From: Actinomadura latina NBRC 106108
GTDB lineage: Bacteria > Actinomycetota > Actinomycetes > Streptosporangiales > Streptosporangiaceae
Assembly: GCF_001552195.1 (NCBI RefSeq)
Contig: NZ_BCQS01000005.1
Span: forward strand, 868,001 to 932,000
Direction: 5' to 3'
DNA: 64,000 nt
The notes under the pieces are model-generated. The model ran no database searches, was not told where the DNA came from, and saw only the letters and a program-made list of their open reading frames with translations. This document shows, piece after piece, positions 39,508-50,188 of the stretch (position 1 is the first letter of the stretch; the number at the start of each line of letters is the position of its first letter). The position numbers and the translations under genes are program-made.

Positions 39508-40590
39508 ATGGGAATCTTCCGCCGTCCGCGCGAGGCGTCCGCCGTCGTACCGCCCGCCATCAGCGAGTTCTGGGAGTGGTGGGCGCAGGCCCGCCCGACG
39601 ATCGAGGCCTCGCTGGCCGCCGGGCCCGAGCCCGACGCGGCGGAGGCCGCCGTGCCCGGCGAGGGGCTGTCGGCGGAGACGATCGAGGAGCTGTCGCGCC
39701 GCGTCCACAAGATCCACTCGGGGCTGCAGTGGGAGATCGGCGGCGCCGACGACCGCAACCCGTCGCTGACCGTGACCGGCGGGGGCGACCCGGGGCTGCG
39801 CGGCATCACCGAGCGGTGGGCGCGCTCGGCGCCGGTGGGCGCCGCGGCCGGCGGCTGGAACTTCCACCCGGCGCGCCAGGCCGACCCGGAGATGCTCTCC
39901 CAGGACCTCATCCTCGGCGACCACGAGTTCGACCTCGAGTACGTCCGGCTGGGCATGCGCGCCGACACCGACCGCGCCCGCGTGCACATCAGCGCGTACC
40001 ACCCCGACTTCCTGTTCGTCGCCGAGGAGCAGCAGCTCCAGGTGGCGCTGAACGTCCTGTACTGGGCGCTCGGCGAGGACGACGTGGCCCGCTGGGTCGG
40101 CGAGGTCACGATCGCGATGGAGGCGCCGATCGACTCGCTGCCGCCGTCGATGCTGCCCGCGGTCGTCGAGCAGGTCGCCGAGCCGTTCGCCGAGCCCGCC
40201 TGGCTGACCGGCGAGGGCCGCACCCCGCGCGGGCACCCCGCCCGCCTCGGCGCCCGGTTCCCGCTGCACCGCCAGGACTACCCGCTCTGCGACCTGCACG
40301 TGGCGATCAGCCTCCCGTACGCCAACAGCAACCCCGACCGGCTGCCGGTCGAGCCGTCGGCGGGCGCGCTGCGCGCCTTCGAGAAGAAGCTCGCCAAGCT
40401 GGGCGACCGCGCGGTCCTCGCCGTCCGCGAGACCGGCGACGGGCTGCGCGTCTTCCACCTGTACGCCGACCCCGACTCGGGCGTCGTCTCCGAGCTCGAC
40501 CAGCTCGCCGCCGGCTGGCCGGAGGGCAAGGCCAAGGTCGCCTCCACGGCCGACCCCGGCTGGAAGGCCCTCGCGCCCTACCAGCCCTGA
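39508..40590 (+). CDS. Hypothetical protein (possible DUF695 relative)
   Basis: A 360-residue soluble protein with no signal or membrane span. It has an N-terminal helical [16 protein letters not shown] part, a beta-rich middle ([56 protein letters not shown]) and a C-terminal domain with [35 protein letters not shown] that resembles DUF695. Function unknown. ATG at 39508. It is divergent from mnmA by 67 bp and overlaps the convergent DUF1206 gene by 13 bp at its end. Confidence 0.7.
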   Translation: MGIFRRPREASAVVPPAISEFWEWWAQARPTIEASLAAGPEPDAAEAAVPGEGLSAETIEELSRRVHKIHSGLQWEIGGADDRNPSLTVTGGGDPGLRGITERWARSAPVGAAAGGWNFHPARQADPEMLSQDLILGDHEFDLEYVRLGMRADTDRARVHISAYHPDFLFVAEEQQLQVALNVLYWALGEDDVARWVGEVTIAMEAPIDSLPPSMLPAVVEQVAEPFAEPAWLTGEGRTPRGHPARLGARFPLHRQDYPLCDLHVAISLPYANSNPDRLPVEPSAGALRAFEKKLAKLGDRAVLAVRETGDGLRVFHLYADPDSGVVSELDQLAAGWPEGKAKVASTADPGWKALAPYQP

Positions 40591-41414
40591 CGGGTCGCGT
40601 CGACCTTGCGCCAGCGGGCTTCGCAGAAGGAGTAGAGGCCGAAGGTCAGGACGCCCGCGGCGACGGCCACCAAGCCCCAGACGCCGGCGGGGGTGCCGGC
40701 GAACTCGCGCAGGGCGCCGTCCAGGCCGTGGGCCTTCCCCGGGTCGAAGGTGACGGCCGCGTAGGCGAGGAAGGCGCCGGCCGCGATGCCGACGAGGCCG
40801 CGGGCGGTGTTGCCGATGATCCCGAAGGGCTGCACGAAATGGCGTGCCGCGTCGCTCATCCGGGCGGTGTCGAGCTCCTCCAGGAACGAGCGGCGGACGG
40901 CGCTGACGATCACGACGGCGCCCCAGACCACGAAGCCCGTCCCGATCGCCAGCACGAGCCAGCGGCCGCCGGGCTCGCCCATCAGCCGCGCGGTGAAGGT
41001 CTTGGACTGCTGGTCGCTCGACTTTCCCTGGTGGCCGAGCAGGAACGCCACGGTGCCCGCGCAGCCGGCCGAGTACATGACGCCCCGCGCCGCGGAGGCC
41101 AGCCGCTGGGCGGGCTTGTCACCGTCCGGTATGGGGCGTCCGTAGAGGGCCTCGGCGTACTGCCAGAGGGCGAGCGCGGCGAAACCGGCCACCATCAGCC
41201 AGAGGACGACCGGGCCGCCGGGCTTGTCGATGAGGGACTGCAGCGCCCCCTTCCGGTCGGCCTCCTTGCCGCCGCCGCCGAACGCCACCTGCAGGGCGAT
41301 CCAGCCGATGAGCAGATAGAGGAGGCCGCGGGCGACCAGTCCCACGCGGGACATGCGGTGGAACCATGGGTGTCCCGCCGCCTGCTTGATTCCTTCTCGC
41401 ACGTCCGTCGTCAC
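40578..41414 (-). CDS. DUF1206 family membrane protein
   Basis: A 278-residue integral membrane protein with three repeats of a two-helix unit, as in DUF1206: repeats start HPWFHRMSRVGLVARGLLYLLIGWIAL, then a unit near 105-175, then ARHFVQPFGIIGNTARGLVGIAAGAFL. Six membrane spans are visible. Function unknown. GTG start at 41414. The 3' end overlaps the convergent plus-strand gene by 13 bp; 44 bp upstream lies the cysteine desulfurase on the same strand. Confidence 0.88.
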   Translation of the reverse strand: MTTDVREGIKQAAGHPWFHRMSRVGLVARGLLYLLIGWIALQVAFGGGGKEADRKGALQSLIDKPGGPVVLWLMVAGFAALALWQYAEALYGRPIPDGDKPAQRLASAARGVMYSAGCAGTVAFLLGHQGKSSDQQSKTFTARLMGEPGGRWLVLAIGTGFVVWGAVVIVSAVRRSFLEELDTARMSDAARHFVQPFGIIGNTARGLVGIAAGAFLAYAAVTFDPGKAHGLDGALREFAGTPAGVWGLVAVAAGVLTFGLYSFCEARWRKVDATRQGW

Positions 41415-41458
41415 GGGCGACGCTGTCCCCGTTCAAGGGACGGTCAAACCTGGACAGA

Positions 41459-42634
41459 TCAGCTGAGACCGGCGCGACGTGCGCGTTCCACCACCGGGCC
41501 GATGGCGTCGGCGAGGGCCTTCACGTCGGCCTCGGTGGAGGTGTGGCCGAGGGTGAAGCGCAGCGAGCCGCGGGCGCGCTCGGGGCTCGCGTCCATCGCG
41601 AGGAGCACGTGGCTGGGCTGCGAGACGCCGGCCGAGCACGCGGACCCGGTGGAGCACGCGATGCCGCGCGCGTCCAGCAGCATGAGCAGGGCGTCGCCCT
41701 CGCAGCCGGGGAAGGAGAAGTGCGCGTTGCCGGGCAGCCGGTCGACCGGGTCGCCGTTCAGGACGGCGTCGGGCACGGCGGCGCGGACGGCCTCGATCAG
41801 CCGGTCGCGCAGTTCCGCCAGCCGGCGCGACTCGGCCTCCCGGCGCGCGACGGTCGCCTGGACGGCGGCGGCGAACCCGGCGATGGCGGGGGTGTCGAGC
41901 GTCCCGGACCGGACGTCGCGCTCCTGACCGCCGCCGTGCAGCAGCGGCACCGGGTCGAGGAACACCGGCTCCTTCGGCTTGGCGAGCAGCAGCGCCCCGA
42001 CGCCGATCGGGCCGCCGAGCTTGTGGCCGGTGATGGTCAGCGCCTGCGCGCCGCTCGCCGCGAACCGGACGGGCAGCTGCCCGGCGGCCTGGACCGCGTC
42101 GGTGTGCAGGGGGACGCCGCGCTCGCGGGCGGCGGCGGCGAGGTCCGCGACGGGCTGGACGGTCCCGACCTCGTTGTTGGCCCACATCACGCTGGTGAGC
42201 GCCACGTCGTCGCCGGAGCCGAGCGCCTCCCGCAGCGCTTCGGGACGGACGCGGCCCAGCCCGTCCACCGGGAGCCATTCGACCTTGGCGCCCTCGTGGT
42301 CGGCGAGCCACTGCGCCGCGTCCATGACGGCGTGGTGCTCGATGGCGCCCGCCAGCACGCGCACGCGGGCCGGGTCGGCGGCGCGGCGCGCCCAGAAGAG
42401 TCCCTTGACCGCGAGGTTGTCGGCCTCGGTGCCGCCGGAGGTGAACACGACCTCGCTCGGGCGGGCGTCGAACGCCTCGGCGATGATCTCGCGGGACTCC
42501 TCGACGACGCGGCGGGCGCGCCGTCCCACCGCGTGCAGGGAGGACGGGTTCCCCAGTTCGCGGAGCTCCGCCGTCATCGCCTCGATGGCCTCGGGCAGCA
42601 TCGAGGTAGTCGCCGCATGGTCGAGGTAGGTCAC
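41459..42634 (-). CDS. Cysteine desulfurase (NifS/IscS-like, class I)
   Basis: PLP enzyme that takes sulfur from cysteine to an enzyme persulfide for Fe-S clusters and tRNA thiolation. The 391-residue protein starts [15 protein letters not shown] and has [20 protein letters not shown], the PLP lysine in [14 protein letters not shown] and the active Cys in [13 protein letters not shown]. It is upstream of mnmA on the same strand, and is probably its sulfur donor. The GTG at 42634 is the family start although the Shine-Dalgarno is weak; a second GTG precedes it directly. Confidence 0.94.
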   Translation of the reverse strand: MTYLDHAATTSMLPEAIEAMTAELRELGNPSSLHAVGRRARRVVEESREIIAEAFDARPSEVVFTSGGTEADNLAVKGLFWARRAADPARVRVLAGAIEHHAVMDAAQWLADHEGAKVEWLPVDGLGRVRPEALREALGSGDDVALTSVMWANNEVGTVQPVADLAAAARERGVPLHTDAVQAAGQLPVRFAASGAQALTITGHKLGGPIGVGALLLAKPKEPVFLDPVPLLHGGGQERDVRSGTLDTPAIAGFAAAVQATVARREAESRRLAELRDRLIEAVRAAVPDAVLNGDPVDRLPGNAHFSFPGCEGDALLMLLDARGIACSTGSACSAGVSQPSHVLLAMDASPERARGSLRFTLGHTSTEADVKALADAIGPVVERARRAGLS

Positions 42635-42754
42635 CACGCGGTCAACAGTATCCGCGCCCGCCCTGTTCCCCGCGGCCGCCCGTGCCCTTGCGCGGACACC
42701 GGAACCGGCGTGCGGACACCGGGAATAGCGCGGGCGGGGACCGGGTTCACCGTG

Positions 42755-42774
42755 TGTACCGTCCAGCCGGTACA
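42755..42774. promoter_or_regulatory. TetR operator candidate
   Basis: A perfect inverted repeat TGTACCG-N6-CGGTACA ends 11 bases before the TetR start codon. Seven-base arms and position make it a good autoregulatory operator; the adjacent MFS gene may be co-regulated. Confidence 0.7.
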
Positions 42775-42785
42775 GTGGAGGGGTC

Positions 42786-43319
42786 ATGAAGAGGCAAGCG
42801 CTGCTGGACGCCGCCGAGGCCGTCCTGTCCGAGCAGGGGACGCAGGCGCTGACGCTCAGCGCGGTCGCCGACCGGGCCGGCGTCAGCAAGGGCGGGCTGC
42901 TCTACCACTTCCCCACCAAGGAGGCGCTCGTCCGGGCGATGGTGGCGCGGGTCATCGAGGAGTTCGACGACCTGATCGCGTCCTACATCGACTCCTACGG
43001 GGACGGCGCGCCGGGTGCCTACACCCGCGCCTACGTCGACGCCACGTTCGAGATCCTCACCGGCGAGGCCCGCGCCTACCGGCGCTGGTCGGCCATCACG
43101 GCCGCCGCGGCGGACCCGGAGCAGGCCGAGCCGCTGAACGAGGCGATGCGCCGCTGGCACGGCCGCGCCCCCGCGGAGGACCCGGACCCGGGCACCGCGA
43201 TGGTCGTCCGCCTGGCGGCCGAGGGCCTCTGGGAAGTGGTGAGCCACGACCCCGGCCTGTACGACGCGGGCCAGCTGGAAGCGCTGAAACGGCGGCTCCT
43301 GGACCTCCTGGAGCGCTGA
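42786..43319 (+). CDS. TetR family transcriptional regulator
   Basis: A 177-residue repressor. The helix-turn-helix is at about 1-50 ([44 protein letters not shown]), followed by a C-terminal TetR_C ligand domain. It has GTGGAGGGGTC before the ATG. It is divergent from the cysteine desulfurase and lies 182 bp before an MFS transporter in the same direction, the usual regulator-efflux arrangement. The ligand is unknown. Confidence 0.93.
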   Translation: MKRQALLDAAEAVLSEQGTQALTLSAVADRAGVSKGGLLYHFPTKEALVRAMVARVIEEFDDLIASYIDSYGDGAPGAYTRAYVDATFEILTGEARAYRRWSAITAAAADPEQAEPLNEAMRRWHGRAPAEDPDPGTAMVVRLAAEGLWEVVSHDPGLYDAGQLEALKRRLLDLLER

Positions 43320-43323
43320 CCAC

Positions 43324-43337
43324 GGGGCGTACGCCCC
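43324..43337. terminator. Short palindrome after tetR
   Basis: GGGGCGTACGCCCC is a perfect 14-bp palindrome four bases past the tetR stop. It may end the tetR transcript before the MFS gene; there is no T-run. Confidence 0.4.
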
Positions 43338-43501
43338 CATGAACCCCGAGCGCTGCGGACCTTCGGAGATCCGGAGCGCCTGACCCACGTGCGGGGACAC
43401 CCGCACGGCCCCGGCCCGCCGCGCGGTCCGGGGCGACGTCCGCCACGACGCCGCGCGAGCGGCACGGGGTGCGCCCCGCCGAGCCCAGAAAGAGGTGAAA
43501 C

Positions 43502-44713
43502 ATGCTGTTCCGTGCCCGTTCGGGGACGTTCTTGACCTTCGCGCTGGCCGGTCTGCTGACCGGAGTGTGGGTGGCGCGCATGCCCGCGCTGGCCGGCAAG
43601 TTCGGGACGACCGAGGGCGAGATCGGCATCGTCGTCCTCGTCTGGGGGCTCGGTGCCATCGCGGCCATGCAGGCGCTGCGCGGCGTCATGGCGCGCGCGG
43701 GCAGCCGCGCGGTGCTGCGGGCGGCCCTCCCGCTGACCGCGCTGTCCTACGTCGCGGTCGCGCTCGCGCCCACCTACGGCCTGCTGCTGGCCGCCGTCGC
43801 GCTGTTCGGCATGACGTTCGGGATCACCGACATCGCGATGAACGCGCAGGGCAGCGTCGTCGAGCAGGCGTACCGCCGGCCCGTCATGAGCGGCATGCAC
43901 GCCGGCTGGTGCGTCGGCGCGATGAGCGGCGGGCTGTTCGGCGTCGCCACGGCCGCCGCCGGGTTCGGGTTCACCGAGACCGTGCTGGCCGCCGCGCTGC
44001 TGTCGCTGCCCGCGGGCCTCGCGCTCGGCCGCACCTACCTGCCCGACCCGGTGGCGCCCGCCGCGGCCGGGACGGGCCGCAGGGCGCGCCGCCTGCCCGC
44101 CGCGGTCTATCTGATCGGCGTGCTCGCGTTCCTCGCGTTCATGACCGAGGGCTCGATCGCCGACTGGAGCGGCCTGCTCCTGCACGACGAGCTGGGCGCG
44201 ACCGAGGCCGTGGCCGCCGTCGGCTACCCCGTGTTCGAGCTGGCGATGCTGCTCGGCCGGCTGGTCGGCGACCGCGTCCGGATGCGCGTCGGCACCCGCC
44301 GCCTGCTGACCGGCGCGGGCCTCGGCACCGCGGCCGGCATGACCGTCGTCGTGCTGGCGCCGACCCCGGCGGTCGCGATCGCCGGGTTCTTCGTGACCGG
44401 GCTGGTCGTCTGCACGGTCGTCCCGACGACGATCTCGCTCGCCGGGACCGCCGCGCCGGACCGTCCCGCCGCGGCCGTCGCCCAGGTCGGCGCGATGGGC
44501 TACGGCGGCCTGCTGCTCGGCCCGGTCGTGGTCGGCTTCCTCTCCGACGCCACCTCCCTGCGGATCGGCGTCGGGACCGTCGTCGTCCTCGCCCTGGTCA
44601 TCGCCGCGGGCGCCCGCTTCGTCCCGCTGCGCACGACCGCCGGCACGGCCCCCGCCGTGCGGGCCGAATCCAGCGACCCCAACGACACCCGCCCCGAACC
44701 CATCGCCGCCTGA
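43502..44713 (+). CDS. MFS transporter
   Basis: A 403-residue permease with twelve hydrophobic helices. MFS features: FLTFALAGLLTGVWVARMPALAGKF at helix 1, GVMARAGSRAVLRA in the loop 2-3 position, and FGITDIAMNAQGSVVEQAYRRPVMSGMHAGWCVGAM, which is the pattern of the sugar/drug-type YbjJ group. AGAAAGAGGTG is a strong ribosome binding site. The adjacent TetR repressor suggests inducible efflux or uptake; substrate unknown. Confidence 0.9.
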   Translation: MLFRARSGTFLTFALAGLLTGVWVARMPALAGKFGTTEGEIGIVVLVWGLGAIAAMQALRGVMARAGSRAVLRAALPLTALSYVAVALAPTYGLLLAAVALFGMTFGITDIAMNAQGSVVEQAYRRPVMSGMHAGWCVGAMSGGLFGVATAAAGFGFTETVLAAALLSLPAGLALGRTYLPDPVAPAAAGTGRRARRLPAAVYLIGVLAFLAFMTEGSIADWSGLLLHDELGATEAVAAVGYPVFELAMLLGRLVGDRVRMRVGTRRLLTGAGLGTAAGMTVVVLAPTPAVAIAGFFVTGLVVCTVVPTTISLAGTAAPDRPAAAVAQVGAMGYGGLLLGPVVVGFLSDATSLRIGVGTVVVLALVIAAGARFVPLRTTAGTAPAVRAESSDPNDTRPEPIAA

Positions 44714-44763
44714 CCCCTCGGCCCGGGGAGACCGGTGTCGCACCGGTGGCCCGGCCGGGTCGA

Positions 44764-44801
44764 CGAAGAGCCCCGGCGACGCGCGTCGCCGGGGCTCTTC
44801 G
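44764..44801. terminator. 38-bp bidirectional terminator between MFS and etfA
   Basis: A 17-bp perfect stem (44764-44780 with 44785-44801) around a GCGC loop in the 95-bp gap between convergent genes. The stem runs from CGAAGAGCCCC to its complement. No long T-run, but very stable on both strands. Confidence 0.8.
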
Positions 44802-44808
44802 CGGGAGG

Positions 44809-45759
<951 letters not shown>

Positions 45760-45782
45760 TGGTTCCTAATCCCCTTCCTCGC

Positions 45783-46562
45783 TCAGACGAACTTCTTCGA
45801 CGCGAGGAACTCGGCGATCTTCGCACCGCCGTCGCCCTCGTCGGTGACGATCTCGCCCTTGGCGCGCGGCGGCGCCTCGGCGAAGTCGACCACCTCGGTG
45901 GCGGCGTTCGCCAGGCCCACCTGGGACGCGTCGATGCCGGCGTCGCCCAGGCCGAGCGTCTCGACCGGCTTCTTCTTGGCCGCCATGATCCCCTTGAACG
46001 AGGGGTAGCGCGGCTCGTTGATCTTCTCCACGACGCTCACGACCGCGGGCAGGCCGGCCTCGACCCGGTCGAAGCCGTAGTCGGTCTGCCGCTGCGCCTT
46101 GATGGACGTCCCGTCGATCTCGACCTTGTTGGCGAGCGAGACCTGCGCGGCGCCGAGCCGCTCGGCGAGCATCGCGGCGAGCACGCCGGTCCGCGCGTCG
46201 GTGGACTCCGAGCCGAGGACCACCAGGTCGAACCCGGTGCGGCCGAGCGCCTGCTGGATGGCGTACGAGGTCTGCAGCGCGTCGGAGCCGGCGAGACCGT
46301 CGTCGTGGAGGTGCACGGCCTTGTCGGCACCCATGGCCAGGGCCTTGCGGATGGAGTCGGTGGCCTTGTCGGGACCCATGGTCAGGACGGTCACCTCGCC
46401 GCCGTGGGCCTCCTTGATGCGCAGCGCCTCTTCGATCGCGTACTCATCGAGTTCGTTGATGACGCCGTCCGCCGCGGCGCGGTCGAGCGTGCTGTCATCG
46501 GACTTCAGCTTGCGCGGGCTCTCCGTATCGGGAACCTGCTTCACCAGGACGACGATGTTCAT
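45783..46562 (-). CDS. etfB: Electron transfer flavoprotein, beta subunit
   Basis: The AMP-binding partner of EtfA. The 259-residue protein begins MNIVVLVKQVPDTE and contains INELDEYAIEEALRIKE, VTVLTMGPDKATDSIRKALAMGADKAVHL and the beta signature VEKINEPRYPSFKGIMAAKKKPVE. ATG at 46562 is the family start. First gene of etfBA; the promoter region 46563-46837 holds a TACT-N4-AGTA palindrome. Confidence 0.96.
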   Translation of the reverse strand: MNIVVLVKQVPDTESPRKLKSDDSTLDRAAADGVINELDEYAIEEALRIKEAHGGEVTVLTMGPDKATDSIRKALAMGADKAVHLHDDGLAGSDALQTSYAIQQALGRTGFDLVVLGSESTDARTGVLAAMLAERLGAAQVSLANKVEIDGTSIKAQRQTDYGFDRVEAGLPAVVSVVEKINEPRYPSFKGIMAAKKKPVETLGLGDAGIDASQVGLANAATEVVDFAEAPPRAKGEIVTDEGDGGAKIAEFLASKKFV

Positions 46563-46727
46563 GGCCGGTGGCCGACCTCCCTGCACTCAGTTGGCCGCTG
46601 GGTGAGCGGCTGAGGGGCGCCGCCCGTGGCGGGTCGACGCGGACGTGCGTTGTCGAAGTCACAGCCTGCCAAATACCCGAACGCACTTCGGAGCCGGGTC
46701 CCTGATTCGGCCGTGCACGAGCAATGT

Positions 46728-46739
46728 TACTAATGAGTA
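46728..46739. promoter_or_regulatory. Palindrome TACT-N4-AGTA upstream of etfB
   Basis: A 12-bp inverted repeat about 165 bp upstream of the etfB start within an A/T-richer stretch. The dyad resembles operators of TetR-type regulators of fatty-acid genes in actinobacteria, but the short arms make chance possible. Confidence 0.4.
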
Positions 46740-46837
46740 GCCTACTGGCAAATCCCAGTTCGTGAGACCTTACCCACGTATCCGGGGCGTTCACGGGGCC
46801 TTTCGCGTCCCGAACCGGACGTGACGGACCTCACGTC

Positions 46838-48172
46838 TCACCACCGGTTGACGGCGTGCTGGAGGCGGTCCATCGAGCTCTCCAGCGTCTGCTGCACCCC
46901 GTACATCGGGGCGAAGCTCGGCCCCAGCGTCATCGCCCCGGCCACCGCGAGCAGGGCCGGCACGCCGAGGCACACGGCCGCGGCGGCGACGAGCCGGGGC
47001 CGCCGGGCGAGGGGCAGGAGCATCCGCTCCAGCCCCCGGCGCGGTCCGCGCACGCCCGGCGCGGTCCACAGCACCGCCGCCGCGGCGCCCGCGCCGAACG
47101 CGCAGGCGGTGAGCGAGTCGATCCGGCCGCCCACCGCCGACACCGCGGCGAGCCCGGCCGGGACGGCCACCGCGAGCACCGCCGCGTACGGGACGGTGAG
47201 CAGCGTCCGCCCGAGGGCCGCCGCCCAGCCGCGCGCCCCGCGACTCTCCGGCGTGCCCGCCGGCCGCAGCAGCGTCACCGCGGCGAACGACAGGACGAGT
47301 CCCGCGACCGGCGCGATGATCGCGACGGCGATCGCGATCACCACGACCATGGCCGCGAGCAGCCGCGCCCACCCGAGCGCCACCCGCATCTCGGGCGCCT
47401 CGCCGCTCACCGGCTCCGACGTGCGGGCCGCGCCCGGGCCGGCCTCCGCGTCCGCACCGGGCAGGGTCTCCGGCCGGCCCGGCGGAACGGGCTCCGCCGG
47501 CGGGCGGGCGGCGGGGACGGCGGGAAGATCCAGCCCGGACGCCGCCTCCGCCAGCTCCTCCGCCGCCGGGCGCGCCCCCGGATCGGGATGCGCGGCGGCC
47601 TCGACCAGCGAGCGCAGGGCGGCCGGCAGCGCACCCGCGGGCGCGTCATGCCGTCCAGTGGCGGCGAAGGTCACCGTCGCGGCCCACGCCCGGACGTCAT
47701 CGGCGGCCCCGGCCCCGGCGGCCAGCGCGAAGCCGACCACGACGGGCGCGTCGTCCACGACGAGCACGGTCCCCGGCCGGAGCTCGCCGTGCGCGAGCCC
47801 CGCCCGGTGGATGGCGGCGAGCGCCTTGGCCAGCCCGGACGCCATGCGGCGCAGCGCGTCCCCGGACAGCGGGCCGCGTTCGGCGACCGTCTCGGCCAGC
47901 GGCCGGCCCGGGACGAACCGGGACACGACGTACGGACGCGGCCCGGCGGGCTCACCGTCCAGGACGTCCACCACGTAGGGGCTGAGGACCTCGCGCATCC
48001 GCCCGATGTCGGGCGCCGCGCCGGGCGGGAGCAGCCGGATCGCCACGTCGCGCCCGTCCGGCCCGGCCGCGCGGTGGACCGCACCGCCATCGCCCGGCGC
48101 CGCGCCACCGCCCAGCCGCGCCAGCAGCCGGTAGGGCCCGATGTGTTCCTGATGGCTCGTCTCACCGCTCAT
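46838..48172 (-). CDS. Ser/Thr kinase-like pseudokinase with C-terminal membrane helices
   Basis: A 444-residue protein with a kinase-like domain at about 10-215 and several C-terminal membrane helices. The fold order is kept but all catalytic residues are changed: the Gly loop reads GGGAAPGDGG, the ATP lysine is Arg46 (DVAIRLL), HRD is H128-G-E130 (AHGELRPGTV), and DFG is G147-F-A. It is therefore unlikely to phosphorylate. It is third in a row with two kinase genes (48 bp after the active one), so it probably scaffolds or regulates them at the membrane. ATG 48172 is used; GTG 48184 is the alternative. Confidence 0.8.
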   Translation of the reverse strand: MSGETSHQEHIGPYRLLARLGGGAAPGDGGAVHRAAGPDGRDVAIRLLPPGAAPDIGRMREVLSPYVVDVLDGEPAGPRPYVVSRFVPGRPLAETVAERGPLSGDALRRMASGLAKALAAIHRAGLAHGELRPGTVLVVDDAPVVVGFALAAGAGAADDVRAWAATVTFAATGRHDAPAGALPAALRSLVEAAAHPDPGARPAAEELAEAASGLDLPAVPAARPPAEPVPPGRPETLPGADAEAGPGAARTSEPVSGEAPEMRVALGWARLLAAMVVVIAIAVAIIAPVAGLVLSFAAVTLLRPAGTPESRGARGWAAALGRTLLTVPYAAVLAVAVPAGLAAVSAVGGRIDSLTACAFGAGAAAAVLWTAPGVRGPRRGLERMLLPLARRPRLVAAAAVCLGVPALLAVAGAMTLGPSFAPMYGVQQTLESSMDRLQHAVNRW

Positions 48173-48220
48173 ATGGGCCGCCACCCTACCGACCGTGCCC
48201 GCCCGCGGGGACGAGCCCGA

Positions 48221-50137
48221 TCACATGCCGGGGATGTTGGTCACCAGGTCGTGGACGTCGGCGCGCAGGCCCTCGAGGCTCTGGCTCATCCCGTCCAGCG
48301 GGGTGGTGTCCGGCGGCTGCCGCTGCGACAGCCCGGCCAGCACGCCCGCGAAGATCCCGAGGATCAGTGCGCCCGCGAGGGCGGCCTCGGCGCGCGGCAG
48401 GATCGCGCCCCAGATCCGGGCGAGCTGGCGCCGGGGCGCGCCGCTGCCCGGCGCGAGGCACAGCAGCCCGATCACCGCCATCGACGAGTACGCGATCGCC
48501 TTCGACGCCGTCATGCCGGACTGCGCGAAGATCAGCACGCCGAGCATGATCAGCCCGGCGATCAGGCTGAGGGAGGTCCACAGGACCGTGGACATCAGCG
48601 CGCCCGGCAGGTGCAGCGGCGTGCGGAACGCGGCGGCGACGGCGTCGCCCGTGCGCGGCCCGCGCCGGGTCTGCCGGCCCTCCATGCCCTTGGCGGCCTT
48701 GTCCGCCGCGCGCAGCACGAACACGCCCGCGATGGTGACGCCGAGGGCGAGCAGCGGCGCGATGTTGGCGAACCCGAGCAGCGCCACGAGCACGATGAAG
48801 CTGAGCACCCGGTACCAGCCGTAGGGCTTGCGGCGGTCCCGGTCGGCACGGTCGCGGTCGGTGCGGGCCTGGTCGGCGACGCGGCGCTGCGCGTCCTGCC
48901 CCTGCGCCTGCGCCTGCGCGTCGTACGGGCCGCGCTGCAGCGCTCCCGGCGGTGGCTGGTTCGGCGGCCCGTACGGCGGCGGGTAGGCGCCCCGGTCGTA
49001 GGGGTCGTAGCCGCGCGGCCCGAACTGCTCGCCCGCCTTGAACTGCGCGGGCGGCGGGCCCGGCGGCGGAGGCGGCGGCGCGGCGGGCGGCAGCTGGCCG
49101 ACGAAGTCGCGCGGCTGCGCCGGGACGGGCGCGGGCACCGGGGGCATCGTCCCGCCCGGCGTCGTGGGCCGCGCGGGGACGTCCTGGGACGTGGACTCCG
49201 GCGGCCCCGTCACCGGCATGGAGAACATCCGGGAGTGGTCGGCCGCCGGCTCGTCCAGGGAGGTGCCGGCCGCGGGGGACGCGCCGGCCGCCGGGTAGTG
49301 CCGGTCGACGCGGGTCTGGTCGGTGATCGTCGCTTCGAGGTGGATCCGCCGGGTGAGCTGCACCAGGTTGACCGCGGTGGGACGCTCGGCCGGGTGCCGC
49401 GCCATCGCCGACCGCAGCACGGGCAGCATCGCGTCCGGCACGCCCTCCAGGTCCGGCGTGCCCTGCATGATCTTGTAGAAGATCGACTCGAAGGTGCCGG
49501 AGCCGAACGGCGGCCGGCCGGTGGCGGCGTAGGCGACCGTCCCGGCCCAGGCGTGCACGTCCGACGGCGGGCCCGCGTCCTCGCCCTCGATGATCTCCGG
49601 TGCGAGGTAGCCGGGCGTGCCGATGACCATCCCGGTCGCGGTGAGCCGGGTCGCGTCGGCGGCCTGCGCGATGCCGAAGTCGATCACGACGGGCTCGCCG
49701 TCCACGAGCATCACGTTGCCGGGCTTCATGTCGCGGTGCACGATCCCCGCGCCGTGGATCGCCGACAGCGCCGACGCCAGCCCCACGCCGAGCCGCTGGA
49801 GCCCCGGCCCGTAGATCGGCCCGGAGTCCTCGACGACCTCTTCGAGCGTCCGGCCCGGTACGTACTGGGTCACGATGTAGGGCTGGTCGGCGGTCACGTC
49901 GGCGTCGAGGATCTCGGCGACGTGCGGGCTGTGCACCCTGCGCATCGAGTCGACCTCGCGGGCCAGCCGGCGGCGCGCCGTGGCGTCCCCCGCGACCGCG
50001 GGCCGCAGCACCTTGATGGCCACGTTGCGCCCCTCGGGGTCGGCGCCGAGGTAGACGACGCCCATGCCCCCTTCTCCCAGGGTCTGCTGGACGCTGTAGT
50101 GGCCGATTCGGTCCCCGGACGTGACGGCTCCCTTCAT
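48221..50137 (-). CDS. Membrane Ser/Thr protein kinase (PknB-like)
   Basis: A 638-residue Hanks-type kinase. The kinase domain (about 14-275) has GEGGMGVVYLG, Lys42 in VAIKVL, Glu61, HRDMKPGN (134-141), DFG (153-155) and GTPGYLAPEIIEGE, so it should be active. A long Pro/Ala/Gly-rich linker (about 300-420) leads to four C-terminal membrane helices. No PASTA domain is present, so it is not the cell-wall PknB itself. It follows the 283-residue kinase gene by 51 bp and precedes the pseudokinase. Confidence 0.93.
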   Translation of the reverse strand: MKGAVTSGDRIGHYSVQQTLGEGGMGVVYLGADPEGRNVAIKVLRPAVAGDATARRRLAREVDSMRRVHSPHVAEILDADVTADQPYIVTQYVPGRTLEEVVEDSGPIYGPGLQRLGVGLASALSAIHGAGIVHRDMKPGNVMLVDGEPVVIDFGIAQAADATRLTATGMVIGTPGYLAPEIIEGEDAGPPSDVHAWAGTVAYAATGRPPFGSGTFESIFYKIMQGTPDLEGVPDAMLPVLRSAMARHPAERPTAVNLVQLTRRIHLEATITDQTRVDRHYPAAGASPAAGTSLDEPAADHSRMFSMPVTGPPESTSQDVPARPTTPGGTMPPVPAPVPAQPRDFVGQLPPAAPPPPPPGPPPAQFKAGEQFGPRGYDPYDRGAYPPPYGPPNQPPPGALQRGPYDAQAQAQGQDAQRRVADQARTDRDRADRDRRKPYGWYRVLSFIVLVALLGFANIAPLLALGVTIAGVFVLRAADKAAKGMEGRQTRRGPRTGDAVAAAFRTPLHLPGALMSTVLWTSLSLIAGLIMLGVLIFAQSGMTASKAIAYSSMAVIGLLCLAPGSGAPRRQLARIWGAILPRAEAALAGALILGIFAGVLAGLSQRQPPDTTPLDGMSQSLEGLRADVHDLVTNIPGM

Positions 50138-50188
50138 CGTTTCCGAAACCCTACCCTTGCCGATCCGGCCGGGAAGATCTAATCGGCA

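Noticed and set aside
37761..41927. 1388-codon plus-strand ORF
   Set aside because: Crosses several real genes on both strands and has Arg/Gly-rich nonsense composition.
46856..50182. 1108-codon plus-strand ORF opposite the kinase genes
   Set aside because: Mirror of the kinase and pseudokinase genes, no domain.
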